From Trichoplax sp. H2 (taxonomy: Eukaryota; Placozoa; Uniplacotomia; Trichoplacea), in assembly GCA_003344405.1 (NCBI GenBank), contig NOWV01000127.1, forward strand, positions 1-64,000: a DNA stretch of 64,000 bases, written 5' to 3'. The notes under the pieces were generated by a model. It saw nothing but the letters and a program-made list of their open reading frames with translations. It did no database searches and had not been told where the DNA came from. The translations under genes and the position numbers were made by a program. Numbering within the stretch: position 1 is the first letter of the stretch; every line of letters starts with the position of its first letter. This document shows, piece after piece, positions 13,801 through 30,000 of the stretch.

Positions 13801-16800
13801 CCCATTTTAAGTCTACTTCAACTACTGTGCTATAGATGAGAGCACAGTATTGAGTGATACTGTATCTATCTATTTTGATTTACATAAATCCATTATGGAT
13901 CATCTTGCATCAAAGTCAGTAACCTAGACGACACCAAAAACTTAAAAGGAGGTGAGAATGGTGAGAATGCGAAGAATAAGCGCAATTACGATTTGGCACT
14001 ATCGCATTGGACACGAACTGTAGAGCGAATTAAATCGATGCCTAATGGCGATGATGATGTCGAATGGATTTACAAGCTTTCGATAAATATTTTAATGCTA
14101 TAATGTCAGATTTTCCATATACTCACTCGATAATAGCAGTCCACAGAGTGTCCAGTAAGAGCAGATTTTACCTCGATTTTCATTATCAGCCTACCTTGAA
14201 ATATCTAAAGAATTGATTCTTTATACTTTAATTTTGGATGCAAGCGCTAACAGTTCTAGTAACTTCTTAAATGATTGAAATGCTTGTCAAGATACAATGA
14301 TGGACATAGGTTAAACAAAGTTAATCTTTAAATCTCAGCTGTAAGCGTTTTTAGCCTAGTATATTAGTTTTCACTGCTATAGAATGAAGCATAATGTGGC
14401 ATTACATACTAGCATGTATACAGCATTACTACCGTAGTATCAAAAGGCATACATAAATCGATCAAGTTTGCTAATTTCTGTAATAACTACACTAAGGATA
14501 GAGCTGTTAGGGAATAATTATAAACGGTACTATATCTTTATATTCATATTGCTAAAGCATCGGCTCTATTTTATCTGTGAATGAATCAAGTTTGTTCTTT
14601 TTCGGAAAGATCGCACAGAGGATAGACCTGTCAAGATATGATTATAATCCGCAAAAATTCTATCCGTTTAATAATGTCGCTGCCTTGATCTTTTATTAAC
14701 TCTCCTTTTGTTAATTTTAGGCTAACCGAAAAAAAGCAATTTGGAAGTTCTATTTTTTAACACTCAGAGCAAGCAAGTTATTAACAGTGAAGTAATATTT
14801 GCTCCCAGCAAATTATCTGGCTCAAAGAGCATGATATTTCTTATTCTATGATTCACGCAGATATTAGTGATCGAAATGATCATAGAAACTGATATTTGAT
14901 CAGTATTGAGGTTTATTTCTCAGCCAGGCATAAGTTATGATGGCAAGAAATAAGCATCTGCCGTACTGACGAAGATAAAATCTTAAAAAGCTAGTAAATA
15001 ACTGTCTATTCGATTTTGTATGCATTGATAATAGATAGCATTACAATCCTTGTGACAGAATTAATTAATCAAGATGAAAAGGCAGCGTAAAATTAAAGAT
15101 TATATTTTGAGAGCAAAAATAACAACAGTTGAAATTGAGATATCAGCTATGTCCATAAAGTTTTTCTTTCTAATTTGCTCTTTTTACTGTTTGGATCTAT
15201 TTTGTTTATTAATCGACTTAAATAGTGCTTAAAGTTTTAAATACTGTAGGTCTTACTTCACTGATTAGTTAACGCTAATTGAAGTTCATATCTTTTCTAT
15301 GTAGAATCATCACAGCTATATCTTTACTGCGCCAGTCTTTCATTCAAATCCAATATTTGTCAAACAAAGATTAAATGAATATAAACTATCTTTAATGGTA
15401 TAGGAATAGAAAGAGTGTCTTGTTGATGGGAATTATCACAATAGTTACTCAATTTAATCACCATGCTCATATTCAGGGCTTGTTACTGTGATTATGCATT
15501 TTGGAACGGGTAAGCAACAAGTGTTGAACGAAGTATTGATAAGTCAAGCAATGAATATGATACAAACGCTGCTTCAAAATGGCCACCAGTGATGAATTCT
15601 GAACGTTTTGGTTATCGTGATTATAGTTAGTACCGATATGCGTGTGCTTATCGCTATATTGTGGCCAACAGTGGCAGTTTAGAGCGATACTGCTATATTG
15701 GATTATGAGCATATACCTTTGAGTGCTGCATAAACTACTCGAGAGTTATTAGGATCAGTCGCCTCGAGGAAGGCGCATTGCTAGTTTCGATTTACAAATG
15801 TAAAGTACTAATAATTAATGAATCTTTCTAGATTTAAATGCGATCGAGTGTCAGTAGTTAGTATTCGCGAGCAAAGAACCGTAGCTGGAGTACCTCTAGC
15901 AGAACGGCTAGATAGCGAGCCTCTACAGATTGTAACAACCAGCAAATTGCAACTTTGCTCAGGTTTATTGCCGTTATTTCAAATTTTAGCAAAACTATAG
16001 ATATATTTACTGCACTACGGAAAATAGAATCTATTGGCTAACTAATTAGATTTTGTAATTATTCGAGGCTAAGCAGAAATACATATAGCCTATACATCTG
16101 GTCTTTAGCATGATATAACGAAACGATATAACGATCCGATGTAATATTCCTGAAAGTGTCCATTTTACTGTTAATCTTTAATGCAACTAGGGTTTTGAAT
16201 TACATAAGCGCAGTCTATCGAAATATAGAAATAGAATATTTATAGAATGATTCGTTTAGTGAGACCTATCTTAGTATAGTAAAGTCGTAGGTAAAGTAAA
16301 TGAATAGGACTGATAATAGGATACTAGATTGATCGATTTGTCGTGCTTCTTCTTCGGTTAGATACTTGAATCATGTTTACATTGATATTCGTATTGTAGA
16401 GACAGACATTTGTTATCATTTATTTATTATTCAACTGCAAGATACTTTGCAATAAATAACGTAATACAACAAGCGGCAATAGTATAATCGCTGCAATACA
16501 TGGGAATTAGAACATTCAACATTAATATTGCAAAATTATGGCATTATCTCTTTGTTTTGTTTTAGCGTTAGCGTTATTATATTTTCTGCGAAGAGTATTA
16601 CTAAGATACATGTTATGAGTTAGAAATCACTTAGATTATGATTATGTATTAAATATGATATCAACTATGGTTGCAAGAAATCTCATTCGTACGGCATAGT
16701 GTGGGAGGTTAGAGAGTTATTAATACAGTATAATACAAATATTTTAATTAATTATAAATTATGCACGTTATGTCAATGTCGCATTCACATCGTGAATATT

Positions 16801-19800
16801 GTATAATTGTATATCTTCTTATTCTTCGAAGCTATCACTAAATAATAAAGAGCTAGCGATATAACGCCCTTCCTCCAGGTTTTCTATATAATAGTGATTA
16901 TCACTCTCCAATCATCATAATAATAGGAATGATACTAGTCAGATTGGGATTACTATGTTATGATAAAGTGATCTTCTTATTAATAATAAAACAAACTTCG
17001 GTTTCTAGTAAATTCACTTTATTACATAGATTAGTTTCGCCTTACAACTACCAAGAACTTTCTAGCTTCAATAGGACTATATGAATTACAGTGAAAGCTT
17101 GCGGTTTATATACCCTTTGTTACAGAATGAATTTTACGCATCGCTGTGCGACTCTCGTAGTATGCGATCCTTAGACACATTATCATGATTGGTATAGAAT
17201 TGACCATAGTACTAAGGACATTGTACCGCACTGTCGATATCTTATAGTACCTGCTAATCTTAACTTGGTATGTCCATCACCGTACATTAGTTATCATCAT
17301 GTGCTTTGGACCATTAACTAATCTTAATATAGCATTTCATCCGTGAATGCATTATTGAAAAGTAGTATTCTGGAAGCATAGCTGTGAATATAGTAGTGCC
17401 TGGCTATTACCGGGATATAAATAATGTCGAATGGTAATACTATCTGTTAATTATTAACAAATAAGTACATCTGACAGGTCTATCAAATGGTAATACTATC
17501 TGTTAAATGAGCACATTATCGTAAACCGTCAGCAAAGCGACGGGAGTTTGCACTAGTACAATCTAATATACGAGCACTACTACTCTCGTACAGTCTTACA
17601 ATCACAATCCAAGCTATATTTGGAGCTGCACTGCTGTACATAGTGTAATCCTATTTCCAACAATGCTTTAAACACCAATCATGAACTAGATCGCGTAATA
17701 CATATGCCATTTTTGCGATCTTTTCTTGTGTTAAAACATTTATGTGAAGTAACCTGAAGAGATAGACAAGAACTATTGTTTTGTAACTAAACACATGTAC
17801 TTTATATGTATGCATATTTCATATTGGTCAAATTAGACTAATACATTGTATACCGTAGTACCTAACAAAAATTTAAGCTAACTAACGCATATGATTCATA
17901 TTCTAGTTAGACATCTTCAGTTACTAGTTTATAATATCAATTTTACTGCATCAATAAATTGCATTAGCCATGGTTATAGACATTGATATTATCGATAGAG
18001 TTCTTACTTTATGTACGGTCATTACAATAGTCTGGACGTCAAACTGCTACTTTTATATTATATAGAATAGAGAAAAAATCATCGATCCTTCTATTGTCTT
18101 TAGTTATTTGTTTTAACATCATTCACTTAAATTTACTGCTGTCTCGAAGGAATATAAGGAATAAACGCTGTAATTGGATTATGGATTTAGGATAATAAAA
18201 GGACATGCTACGCAAAGAAAACTGTCGACGTTAGCCTAATGATATGTGTGGAAGCTAACTTGAAAGAGGATAAATCTAAAAGCAAGGACAAAATAGTCCA
18301 TTTCTTTACATGTTAATGGAATCAGTTATGAACTTTATCAATTACAAATTTTGGTAAGGTCAAAGTTCAGTACAGAATGCTATGAACAACGACAATTGTA
18401 ACCACTACTATGGGTGTATTTTTATTCCATCTTATTATTGAAACTATCAAGTTGCCAATAACCTATCAGAATTTCCTAAATTGTAGAATGGAGCCTACTG
18501 TAACAGATGAACATTGATTAATTATTAAATTAGAGTAATGTCCTGCCTTACTAGCGGTATTCTAACGATCAAACAATAAATCCTATCTCATTAATTATAG
18601 CGACCTTCTAGAAAATTTTAAGCTCAGTATATTTTAAAGCATAAAATATTTCATTAATACACTCGCCCCATTTGTTATTTGTGCCAATGAACTGCAAATA
18701 TCTTAAGCACACACAGACTGTATCATGCAGATACTAATAGGACGTCCATCAAACAGACTTTCTAGGAAAGATGTTGTAATTACCTGAATAGCAACAATTA
18801 CAATGATTGAAAGCGTAAAACAGCACGACTACGAGAATTGTCTAGTCACTTGGTGATTCTAGAAATCATCTCACTGCTTCTAATCCATCGCTAATAATTA
18901 CAATTGATTTACAAATACACAGACAGAGTCAGTAACTACTCAGAAAAATCCCCCTCTGTGATCCACCTATATGAATTATTAGTATTTTATATAAGAGGAT
19001 AACATAGAGAAAAGAATTCTTAAATAATTCCTGACAGAGCACATAACTGAAAAATTCGATTTCAACAATCTTTGCTAACAAATTAAACACGGTAAGAAAA
19101 TGATTTAGTTCGCCATAAGTACAACATAAGTATTAATCGAAATGATTTATTTGGCTAATTTGAATTAAAGCAGTATATTATACTTCTCGCATAATGTACT
19201 GCAACTACCTGTATCAGTCTCAATTTAAATCATAAACATTATATTAAAATTATAAAGTGTTGCTTTTCTAAGCTCGATTTTCCTTCAGTTACGGACTATC
19301 CTTGCTATTTGACTACGTGAATCGTCATTATTCCTACTCTTAATGTGAATGCTAACGTACTACGTCACTGATATATTTGCCGATATTTAATTAATAACTG
19401 TTTTCGCTATAAATTATGTAGCGTACAAAACTACTGTAATTAGCTGAAATCACTACACTATGCTAAGGATTATATTGTGCACTAACATATATGTTTTACT
19501 TAATTAACACTAGTCCAATCTACTTCATTCGAAGAAAAAATAAGTCCTCATTAAAATTCGGAACAATTTCATTGCAGTCATTTGCCCGTACTAGTTACGA
19601 AAATGTCACGTCTCCCTCTTGATACAAAGCCATATTGATTCGTTTCTATCTCTAACTAAGAACTGTAATTGTAAAAGCTTGCATAGCTGCAATCGCCTAC
19701 TTTAATTGCTGTTTCTCAACTGAAAAATACTTAAAATATAATCCACACATTACAAACTAAACTTATATTAGCTTCAATAAATTGGACAGTGAGTAATCAT

Positions 19801-20932
19801 ATGTGTATTAAATATACAGTAACTTGAATCCGAATTTCGGGTTTAAAATTATTTTTCTAGTCACAACTTTTAGTTGACTCTTGGCCGTGATCTCGCCAGC
19901 TCTCAGAATTAGCTAGTATGCCATTATTAAAAGTTATACAACGACTGCACATGTACGTGTATTCACTCTCAGTACAAATCGCAGCTAAATCTCAGGATTA
20001 AAATCACTTAAATAGTTGTTACTGTAGTTGATTTTTGACTATGCCTCGCTTATGAAAAAAATGTTGACACGCCCTTTCAAGAACTTCTGTATTCTCACTC
20101 AACAAGAATTAAATCTAAAGTTTCTTAAATTGCAGTTATTTGGATCGAAATCTACGATTCTTGATTCTTTCATTTTTTGGCCCATTATAGGCCACTTTAG
20201 CTTCTTAACGCTATCAAAAATCTACCGCCATAATTTATTATAACCATGGAAAGGGCCAGTTTGATAACAGAATAGATCATATTTATTTATTCGTTATGGC
20301 AATGCTAGAGGAAATACTGTAGATTGTTACGGTGCTATTGCTATAGTGCGGCATTTGCGTCAATATGAATTATTCCTTCATCCCCTCCAGTTAATTAAGC
20401 GAAGTAATTCTCAAATGCTCTTGTTCAATTGCTTTATATATTGTATTGAAAGTATTGCTGGCATACTAAATGATCTCATACAGAAATGAACTCAAATTAT
20501 CATCATCTAACCGTTCCTTTATCCTTGTGAATAACGAAAAGAATAGTCTCATTAAAAATCATTAGTTTAATTAATAGCAGGTTTATTGGTAGCATCATAG
20601 AATAATAGAATAATAGGGCTGACAGTATTTAGTAATATGTAATTAATGGCTTTGCTTCTAAATTACAGTAACAACTACTACAATGTGCAAAGACTAAATA
20701 TTAAAATGAGTTGAAGTTGTTGATCAGCAAAAACATGACAAAGCAGTGCCGTACCGTCGCTAATATTTTGTCAAACCGTGGATGTTATTTTAATGATGAA
20801 GCGAATTGCCTTCTATCTTTCATAAAACAGCACTCGTTGATAATATCATTATTAATAATAAATCATAATCTATTGTAGATCGTCAAAGAAATTGGTAGCT
20901 GACGATTGAAGGAAGATACCAGCAGTCCAGCT
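10876..20932. other. Ten-kilobase AT-rich region without a supported gene
   Basis: Only short open frames occur, of the kind expected by chance in AT-rich DNA, and none shows a domain, splice-linked continuation or codon bias like the neighbouring genes. Small features seen: a degenerate duplication near 14480-14670 (two versions of a block with GGATAGAGCTGTTAGG / GGATAGACCTGTCAAG), and a direct repeat of TGGTAATACTATCTGTTAA near 17431 and 17488. No tRNA, rRNA or transposon coding region was recognised. The 3' UTR of the transporter should lie at the left edge, but I see no clear AATAAA close to its stop. Confidence 0.6.
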
Positions 20933-21002
20933 ATGAAAATAATCAAGTTGTTATCACTGGTCATCATTTCTATCCACTGTATTTTTACAGTTCAAGCGCA
21001 AA
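20933..21002 (+). other. Exon 1 of the adhesion GPCR: signal peptide
   Basis: Encodes 23 residues: MKIIK, a hydrophobic core LLSLVIISIHCIF and a small-residue end TVQAQ, a textbook secretion signal. It ends in phase 1 before a GTAAAA donor, matching the phase-1 acceptor at 21929 after a 926 bp intron. No earlier in-frame exon was looked for beyond the immediate upstream region. Confidence 0.82.
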
Positions 21003-24000
21003 GTAAAATATTATGATCAATTAAACCCTTTAAGAAATTAAAGTAGTGACTTAAATCGTCGGTAGATAAATAGATATTGAAGGGAAATAAGTGGAACTTG
21101 TATTTTCTAAAGTTAATAGTAGAATGCTGCCTAGCAAAATTTTGCTTTATGTATATTTTTCCAGTATGGTATGAATAGCATCTTATTTCTTAGTTCTATA
21201 CGCAAAGCACTCGTACTGTGAACTAGGTATGTTAATTAATCGGTCTATTCGATTAATAAGGCTATTGAACATCAGTTCAGCATCTATACTGTCTATTAAC
21301 TAGGCTAGGCTTTATTACGATACTAGGAAATAGGGAAATCACTAGGTCTAGAGTTCACTACATGGATAATTCTATAAAATGTGATGTTGAAAAATGATCA
21401 CAGTTACCGATGGGAATAGAAGAGTAAAGAATTAGTTATGAAATTGACTGCGTTATTCTAACATGTTATGATCACGCATATTGTACAGAGAACAGCACTG
21501 ATAGGATATGTAATAATAATTATTAACAACTAAATCAGGTAGTTATCGAAATTCTATGCTAGGATACGCTACTGTACTTGTTTGTCTTGATAAAATGAAA
21601 TTTCGGTTATACTGTTTATTCGTAAATCAGATAGCTATCGATTTTGGATTCCAGTCGCACCTAAATTATATCTACTAACACTGAGTTATCATGATTATTA
21701 AAGTTTAAAATAATTACCGGTACAGTATACCCTACTACACGATTCCATTGCAAGCAAACCAGATAGCGTAGTCGTCGATTTTGATAACTTTGAAATTAGA
21801 TTCGTCTGATTCGATATTGTTATTGAAGTTGATAATTATACCCGTATGCTAGCATTCCCTTATTACATGATGTACTAAAGGACGTATTTACTGACAACCT
21901 TACTGATGTTTATTGATCGCTTTTATAGTATCGCGGCAAGGTGATGTTCACGAATCTAGCCGTGGCAGAGAATTTAACGTCGTCATCATGTATGATGCCC
22001 CACTGTTCAATAGGATACATATAACCTCCTTCGATCATCCATGTGAAGTCATTGTAACTACTAAAGTCGATAATAAGGCTACATCTTATTCGATACCCGC
22101 ATGGGAAACTTTGACTATAACCCCGAGTATAAGCACTACACTTCAAACTATCGGAGTTTCCAGCAGAATTATAAACATCTTTGCCGATCAAGATGTTTCT
22201 GTAGGAGTATACCAATCCAGGTCGACGAAACAAGATGCATATCGTGCATTACCAGTCAGAACATATGGCAAAGAGTATGTTATAGGGCTATACAATAGCA
22301 CAATGGGAAATTCGCGATTTAGTATTGTAGCAACCGAAGACAACACTGCCATTAGTATACGTACTTCAGCTACGTTAACATTCAATTCACAAACTGCATC
22401 CTTAACTGATCCGGTCAATATCACCTTAAATAAACATCAAGTCTTCTATTATAGTGCTTTCACAGATTTTACCGGTACACAAGTCTCAGCTAATAAACCA
22501 ATAGCCGTATTTGGTAACAATATGTGTGCAGCGTTATTGGAAGGGCAATCTACATGTAATTACTTAATTGCTCAATATCCATCCGTGGAACGTTTAGGGA
22601 GAATTTATGTCCTCATTATTAATAATCAAAGAGTCGCTGATGTATACCGCGTTATTGGAGCATATGATAACACTGTTATCACAGCAACACAGCTCAGCTT
22701 GTCTACTACTATCAATAAAGGGAATTATTACGAATTTACTCTCACAATTCCAAGAGCTACAGTATTACAATGCAGTGAACGTTGCTTACTCATGCATTAC
22801 GATCGAGGCGTAAAAAGTGCTGGTTCTCCAAGTCAACCATCCATGAACATTGTGCCTGCAGTCGATCAATTCATGACTAACTACTTCATGTACATTAAAA
22901 GAACATCTCCGCTCTATACTGCATATCCATTTATAACTATTATTATTCTAACTAGTTATAAAGATGGAATTCGTCTAAATAATCAACCACTCAGTTCCCA
23001 TGGCGTAATATGGTATGAACGAGCAGCAGCAGGTGCTACTTATGCTATCACATCCACCACCGTTTCTTCGAGTGGTAATGGTTATTTTATCAAGCATATC
23101 ACGCCCAATGTGAGATTTGGATTAATAGAACACAGTGAATCAACTAGTAGGTCATTAACTAGCCTATCTGGTGGTTTCCAATTTCCCGCAACCTATCGCT
23201 GTAAGCTTATTAATAATACAGTAATTACTATTTTAAAACAGTGTTGCTTATGGATACTAGCGTGATTAAATTACAATTATGAAACTGCGTTCTAATGGTA
23301 GCATCAGTAAATATTATGGTAGTGCAATTAATTATTGATGTCTTATTTTGATTTTAGCATTTATTACTGTGGTTGAAAATCCAATAGCACAAATAGTACA
23401 TGAAAATCAAGGATTTAACTTAACCTGCAGTGCAATCGGTTATCCATCATTATCCGTTGTTTGGTATAAAGATAATATACTGATCACCGCGAATGTGCAA
23501 AGAGCTCCATATTCTGGCAATTCAACATTAACTGTTACCTCAAGTTCTTCTAGTAATGCTGGATCATATTATTGCCAGTTCTGCACTAGTATTGGCTTAC
23601 TAAATAGTGCATCAGCTCAAATTATTGTCTACAGTAAGTGTTACATTTATCATTAGTAATTTTATCATCTCTATAATCCGTGCCAATAATTCTGCTTACT
23701 CTTTATAATAGCCAAACCTGTTGTCAAATCAATTATTGGTAACATTTCTCCAATAGCTGGACATAATTTGGTCTTAACTTGTGACTATACCTCTAACAAT
23801 AATGCTACTGTTACATGGTTGAAAGATAATATCGTAATCGCTAGAGATACTTATTTTAATCTAACTACACTTCGAATACAAAACGTATCCTTGGCCGATG
23901 CAGCTAATTATACTTGCTCCGTCGAAAATTTGATTGGAACACACAATTTTACCGCAATAGTAACAGTCAGAAGTAAGTTAAATTAACGATATTTTATCTA

Positions 24001-27000
24001 GATTCGTTATTAGTAATTGTATTTGTAGCAATGAAGACAATGGCTCTTACTGACATGTTAAAATAATAACTTTAGCGAATTGTGATTATGGCCCGAATCA
24101 CTTAATAATTTTATCTTGAATATTACATACAAGAATACACTCGTGCTGTAGTCACTAGTTATTAGATAGAATGACATCATACAGACTGTCTTAACCTCCC
24201 ATAAAACTGAAATGAGATTAGCAGCTATGCTTTGACCTGAATTCTCTCTTCATTTTTCTTCCGAACAATTACACTGCAGCGTTTTATATCTTCATTCTTA
24301 TTTACATCAAAATCTCCAAACACTGTTATATAGTATTCTTATATATGTATTTTATAGTAATAGAACTAGTACAGTATGTAATATACTCGTAGAGTATTAG
24401 ATATTATAAGATACTCTATTGAGAGTAAGCAGAACACTACAGGATGTAAGGACTCAACAAGATAGATGAATAAAGTTACAAGAAATCAGCTCAGTTATAT
24501 AGGATTATGATAACTTGTTTACACATAACATACACGAAGTAAATAGATGGTAAATAGATTTAGTCTATGATAATGTCCTATAAGAGATAAATTTACTGGT
24601 ATTTGTTAATATTACCATCTCATAGGAAGACTTACGATTAATCTCACATTTACATAGAATCAATATCATTAGAATAACGATAATATGTCTATATTCGTAT
24701 AATAATATCAATAGCAAATAACTATTACAATGCCAAACAGTAAACATGTTGATCATAACATCATAGTAAATAGCCAGTATGTTACACCGTATACGATACA
24801 GTAGTCTCCCGACAAAGTTATAGTGCAGCCTACGAGTATATAGATACAAAGAGTTATACAACGAGATAATTATAGGAGGCAATTGTAATCCGTAACATAT
24901 TGCTATCGCTAACTGTAAATTAAAGTTATAAATACAACTTAGATCTTAGTACACTATGTAACTGCTACGTATGATTCACTCATGGCTAGATAACTTGGGA
25001 TATAATCGAGAGAGGCGATCTGTATTAGAATTATAAGGCCACTTTGAAATTTAGTTTCATACATAAATGTTAATATAATAATTAGAAACAATCAGCGACC
25101 ATCTAAGAAAGATGTTTATTAGGGTTGTATACAATGTAAGCCAAGCTAGAAGCTTCTGATCAGTATATAGCTCAGTTTTAATACTTTCAGGTAAATATTT
25201 TAACATTCATAATTAAGCACCAAATTATGGCTAAGCACACTTTTTCTATAGGGCTATATTCAAGTTCATGCTTTAACAATGTGTGAGATATGTAGGCAAT
25301 CGGCCTCTCTTCATTATTAGAATTCTTTTCTGCCGATTGAGTACCGATAACAATGTCGGAAATATCGATTTAGAATATGTACAGGCGGCGTAGATTAGCT
25401 ATCTCAGAACAGAGATCTCAGTCAATGTTGTCTTGAAGATTTCGTATGCTTGATCGCTCTTGACTGAACATTCCACCCTTTCATCCTTTGCCTTCTACAA
25501 AATACTTGTTAGTAAAGCGAATATCGTGACGAATTGCGAGGCTGTCATGCAGTCGATGCCGATACATAGAATCATACAATAAGATAATAAGAAGCGCTAG
25601 TAATCTGTAATAAAAGTAATAGGACATTATCGTAATTATCAAATTAATAAAACTATCGCTTAGTGACGATATTAAATCATCGGGCTACGATAACAAAAAA
25701 TTTCACAGTAAAAGATCATTTTCAAATAAATGTGGTTAAGACACCATCGCAATATATTTAGATTTAACCCAGAACTAACATCGCTCGTTAATACTATCTG
25801 TAGTATTTACTTATATCGTCTTTCTTGTGTACAATGAATCTATTTTAGTATTGAAGAATCAGAATCGTCATTCTATTACAGAATTATGTTCAAAAGTAAC
25901 ACCAAATATTATATTTTCATCGGTGATGACTACATCTTAAAGCATTGTAGAAATAACTTGAGTTCATAATCATAGAATTATTGCGATAATCTAATTTTAT
26001 GCATATAGTACCAGACCTAGATTACAAGTATTAGCAGTAAAGATGTAACAGAATTCAGATTGTAACCATCTTGAATCAGAAATACTATTGATGATCACAT
26101 AGCATTGTGCGCATCTGTAATAAGATCATAAATTTTATTAATATGATGTAATTTATCGAAAATCAGCTTGTCAGTACCATTTTAATACGCTTAATTTAAA
26201 CATTAACGATAGAACTAATTATGCTGAATCAAATCAGGTCTTCTCTTTATTATAAAAAAAGAACTGTTAACTGCACGAGTATACAGAAACAACTAGTGGG
26301 CTTATAATTTGACACTGTATTAGATACGGTATCGAGTGTCATCAAATAATTAGCAGTTTGGTACTCTTTCCTAACATAATCACAAAAATCCACCTTAGTA
26401 AAATATAATTTCGATCATGATTTAATATTTTAATATGATTAAACTCAGTCTTATAGATTTGTAGTACTGTAAGACCTAATTTCATAGAATTGAATTCTAA
26501 TAACAGCATAAAATTCTAATATTCCACATCATTCTTTATTAATACTACATAATCTACGGATAGTCACTAGTCACTAGTCACTGGAATAGACTAAGTGTTT
26601 CCTAGTATCTAAATAAAGTTGGATAGCACCATAGGAAAACAAAGTGTAGTCTAGAATAATATCCATTTTATATCAGAATTCTTCATGTATTAGTATTTAT
26701 TATTATCGTAATATTTGACATATTTCATAACATAGAGAGCAGAAAGAATATTTTAATATCGAACGTAATTCGGCATTGAATTACGAAAGAATTCCTTTGT
26801 GAATTTTTTTAATAAAATATTTCATATTCAATTTTTGCTACGAAACAGTTATAGCTATCTTTAGTTACTTCTAACCAAATTCTATATCAATCTTATCTGC
26901 TAAATTTACTTTAGTTAGTCCATTTATTGTCCAAAATCCATTGAATGTTACCATCGACTCTGGTGATACATTTAAACTAGTATGTCAAATACAAGGCGAA

Positions 27001-30000
27001 CCTAGTCCTACTATTTCTTGGCTTAAAGATAACAAAAAATTACTGGACTCCTCTTATTCCACTGAGCCGAGCGGGTTGTCTACTCTACTTATAAATAATA
27101 CGTCAATTTCGGACAGTGGCAGTTATAAATGTAGAGGACAAAATTCTGCTGGCGCGAGTACGACAATGGATGCAATTGTGATTGTTTATTGTAAGTCTGC
27201 CAGAATATTGATATTTACTGCGTAATTGATAAAGACTTACAAAATAGCCAATAGAAGATGTTACTATATTCCAACACTAATCAATAATTATATGATCTTA
27301 ATATAATAGTCATTTATCTAATGTAGTTAATATCATATGCACCAATTTTTGTAATTATGACGTTCTTCTAATAACCTGTGAAATCATCACATTAGATGCT
27401 CCAAAAATACTCCTTAATCCTAGCAATACTACTATTGTCGAAGGCGATAGAATCGAACTGCAATGTACAGGAACTAGTTTACCGATCTTTAGCGTAACAT
27501 GGCTCAAAAACAATCAGCCAACGACTTCTGATTTCACTACCTATACTAATGCAAGTAGTACCAATCGTACGGCGACACTCGTTATCTTCTCAGCTAATAT
27601 TGGCGATGACGGATTTTACCAGTGCAAATTAACTAACAGACTTGGAAATATTACTAGTATGGCTAGCCGGGTTGAAGTTCAATGTAAGTGAATCAGACAA
27701 GTACCCGTAATTATCACTTGAAATTGATTTACTATTATATGAAACACGCCATGGAGAATAATTTGATTGACTGCGAGAAAACTTAGTCTAACTAAATGTT
27801 TGCCAGATAAATTGTACGCTATCTATATTAAAATAACTTTTCATAACTATTCTATTTTGTAAGTATAATTGTTACTCATTTTAAAAAAATTCAATTTATC
27901 CGAAACATATAGACATATTTTAATTTAAGTATCAGTTATATCAGCTGAAACACATATAATCAACTGCATCGCGTCGATTTACTGCGATGAATGCACAAAA
28001 ACCTTTTATGAAACAATAACTTTAATGCTCAAAATCTGATATATATCATTGACAGTTAGATTTTAAACAATTACTAATATGGACATCTATATTCTTTCTA
28101 CTACATATTATTGAAAATACGTGAATGATGTACCCGATTCTACAGTTGCACCTCGTATTATAACAGCACTTACATCCTCTAGCCAATCAGTTATAGAAAA
28201 TAGCGCAATAATATTAAATTGCCAAGCAAACGCAAATCCTGTACCCACTTTTACATGGTATAAAGATGGTATCGAAATTAATAGAACAACTTACTTATCG
28301 ATATCGTATAACCAAAGCCAAATATTGTTAACCAACGTAACTGAGATGGACGCTGGAAGCTATAACTGTACCAGTACCAACCTTATTGGTAGTGCTAGCA
28401 GTAATATGGACATTACTGTGTACAGTAAGTCGATCAGTATTATAGACTAATAAGCCCAAATGACCTGTGTTCTCTTAAGCTGTGTGCTTAGGCAACATCA
28501 TAAGGTATTATAAATCAAAATTTGCATTGATTATTAATGAAATATAAAATATTTTGTGATCATTTTTAATGGTGTAGCAAAACCCTTCGTGATCGCTTCG
28601 CCACAAAGTGCTAATATCTACGTAGGTACATCTATATCCTTGAACTGTAGCAGCGATGGCTATCCACAGCCGAATATTACTTGGACACGAAATGGTGCTG
28701 TCATTACATCATCAAATGATCAAGAAATACTATCGCTTATTAATGTTACAACCGAACAGTCCGGAAAATACCAATGTTTATTTCGAAATGCTGCTGGAAA
28801 TATATCAAGCAATGTTGCTACCATTATCGTCTATAGTAAGTTCAAGTAATACCAGACATTGTAAATTTATGTTACTACTTACCTACTAGCATACTAGTCT
28901 ATAGCATGTCTAACTTTTCGATCCAAGTAAGAAGTAGCTTAGGTCTGTTATTGGTATGACAATATCTCGTAAAGTAGCAAATGGCTAACTTACTATCGGT
29001 AGCAAAATGTCAAATAAATTTTCAGTATATTTACAATTTTATTGCCGAGATACATGGTTAAGAATTGGCGTGATCTTAGTGATTTCTCTGTGGATGTCAA
29101 ATTTGTTCATTTTGACTGGACTTTAGAAAGTGACTTCTTGCTTGAAGTATAATCGCTCATTTAAACATTCTAACTGCTTAGCCAGTCTAGTAGTATAAAT
29201 TGTAAATGGCAAACAATCAAATTGTCTTCTTTTCTTATACAATGTTTAGTTTAAATGTCATGTATTGAACTGGAGTTTCTAACTTTAATTAATTATAGCT
29301 GCATTGGTTGTAACCTCACCGAACACAATAGTAGATGCTCCTATCGACCAAAAATTCAGCTTGATCTGTAGTTGTTCAGGCATACCTCTTGCTACTACAG
29401 CTACTTGGAAAAGAAATGGCACTGTCTTAAATAACCTTAATTATTCTATCTCTATTAACAAAATCGCTTCATCATCGGTTATGACCACGTTAACTATTGA
29501 TGCATCAACCCACGAAGACGCTGGCAATTATAGCTGTGCTATGTCAAATAATTATACAAGCAGTAATACTGAACTTATTTCACTTACAATATTAGGTAAG
29601 CAATCAAGACCCACTATTACAATTATTTCAGTCATGAAACCTTAGCAGAGCCTATATTATCACCATACTATATCTTACACCTAAAGATTGTCACGTCAAA
29701 AATTTAGTCTACTATTTTAATACGATACGGGTAGTCAAGTTTTAGTTTACTGTAATATTAAAAGACTCCGTTAATGATTAGTTTTATATATTATACTGTA
29801 GATGGAATACAGCTTGATCCCATAGTATATAAAACAATTTAGATAGACGTATAAAATCAGTGAAATATTCACCTCAGTATATTTCAACAGTACAATTAAA
29901 TAATGAATTATCACTATTATCGTTTAAATCCTCATTACCTCGACTTTTTTTTATTATATTAGCTCATTAGAAATAATTATCACGATATAATGTTATTTAG

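Noticed and set aside
21910-22424. Minus-strand open frames opposite the IgGFc_N exon
   Set aside because: Shadows of a strong plus-strand coding exon.
26563-26583. Three copies of the heptamer AGTCACT
   Set aside because: Too short to interpret; ordinary slippage within an intron.
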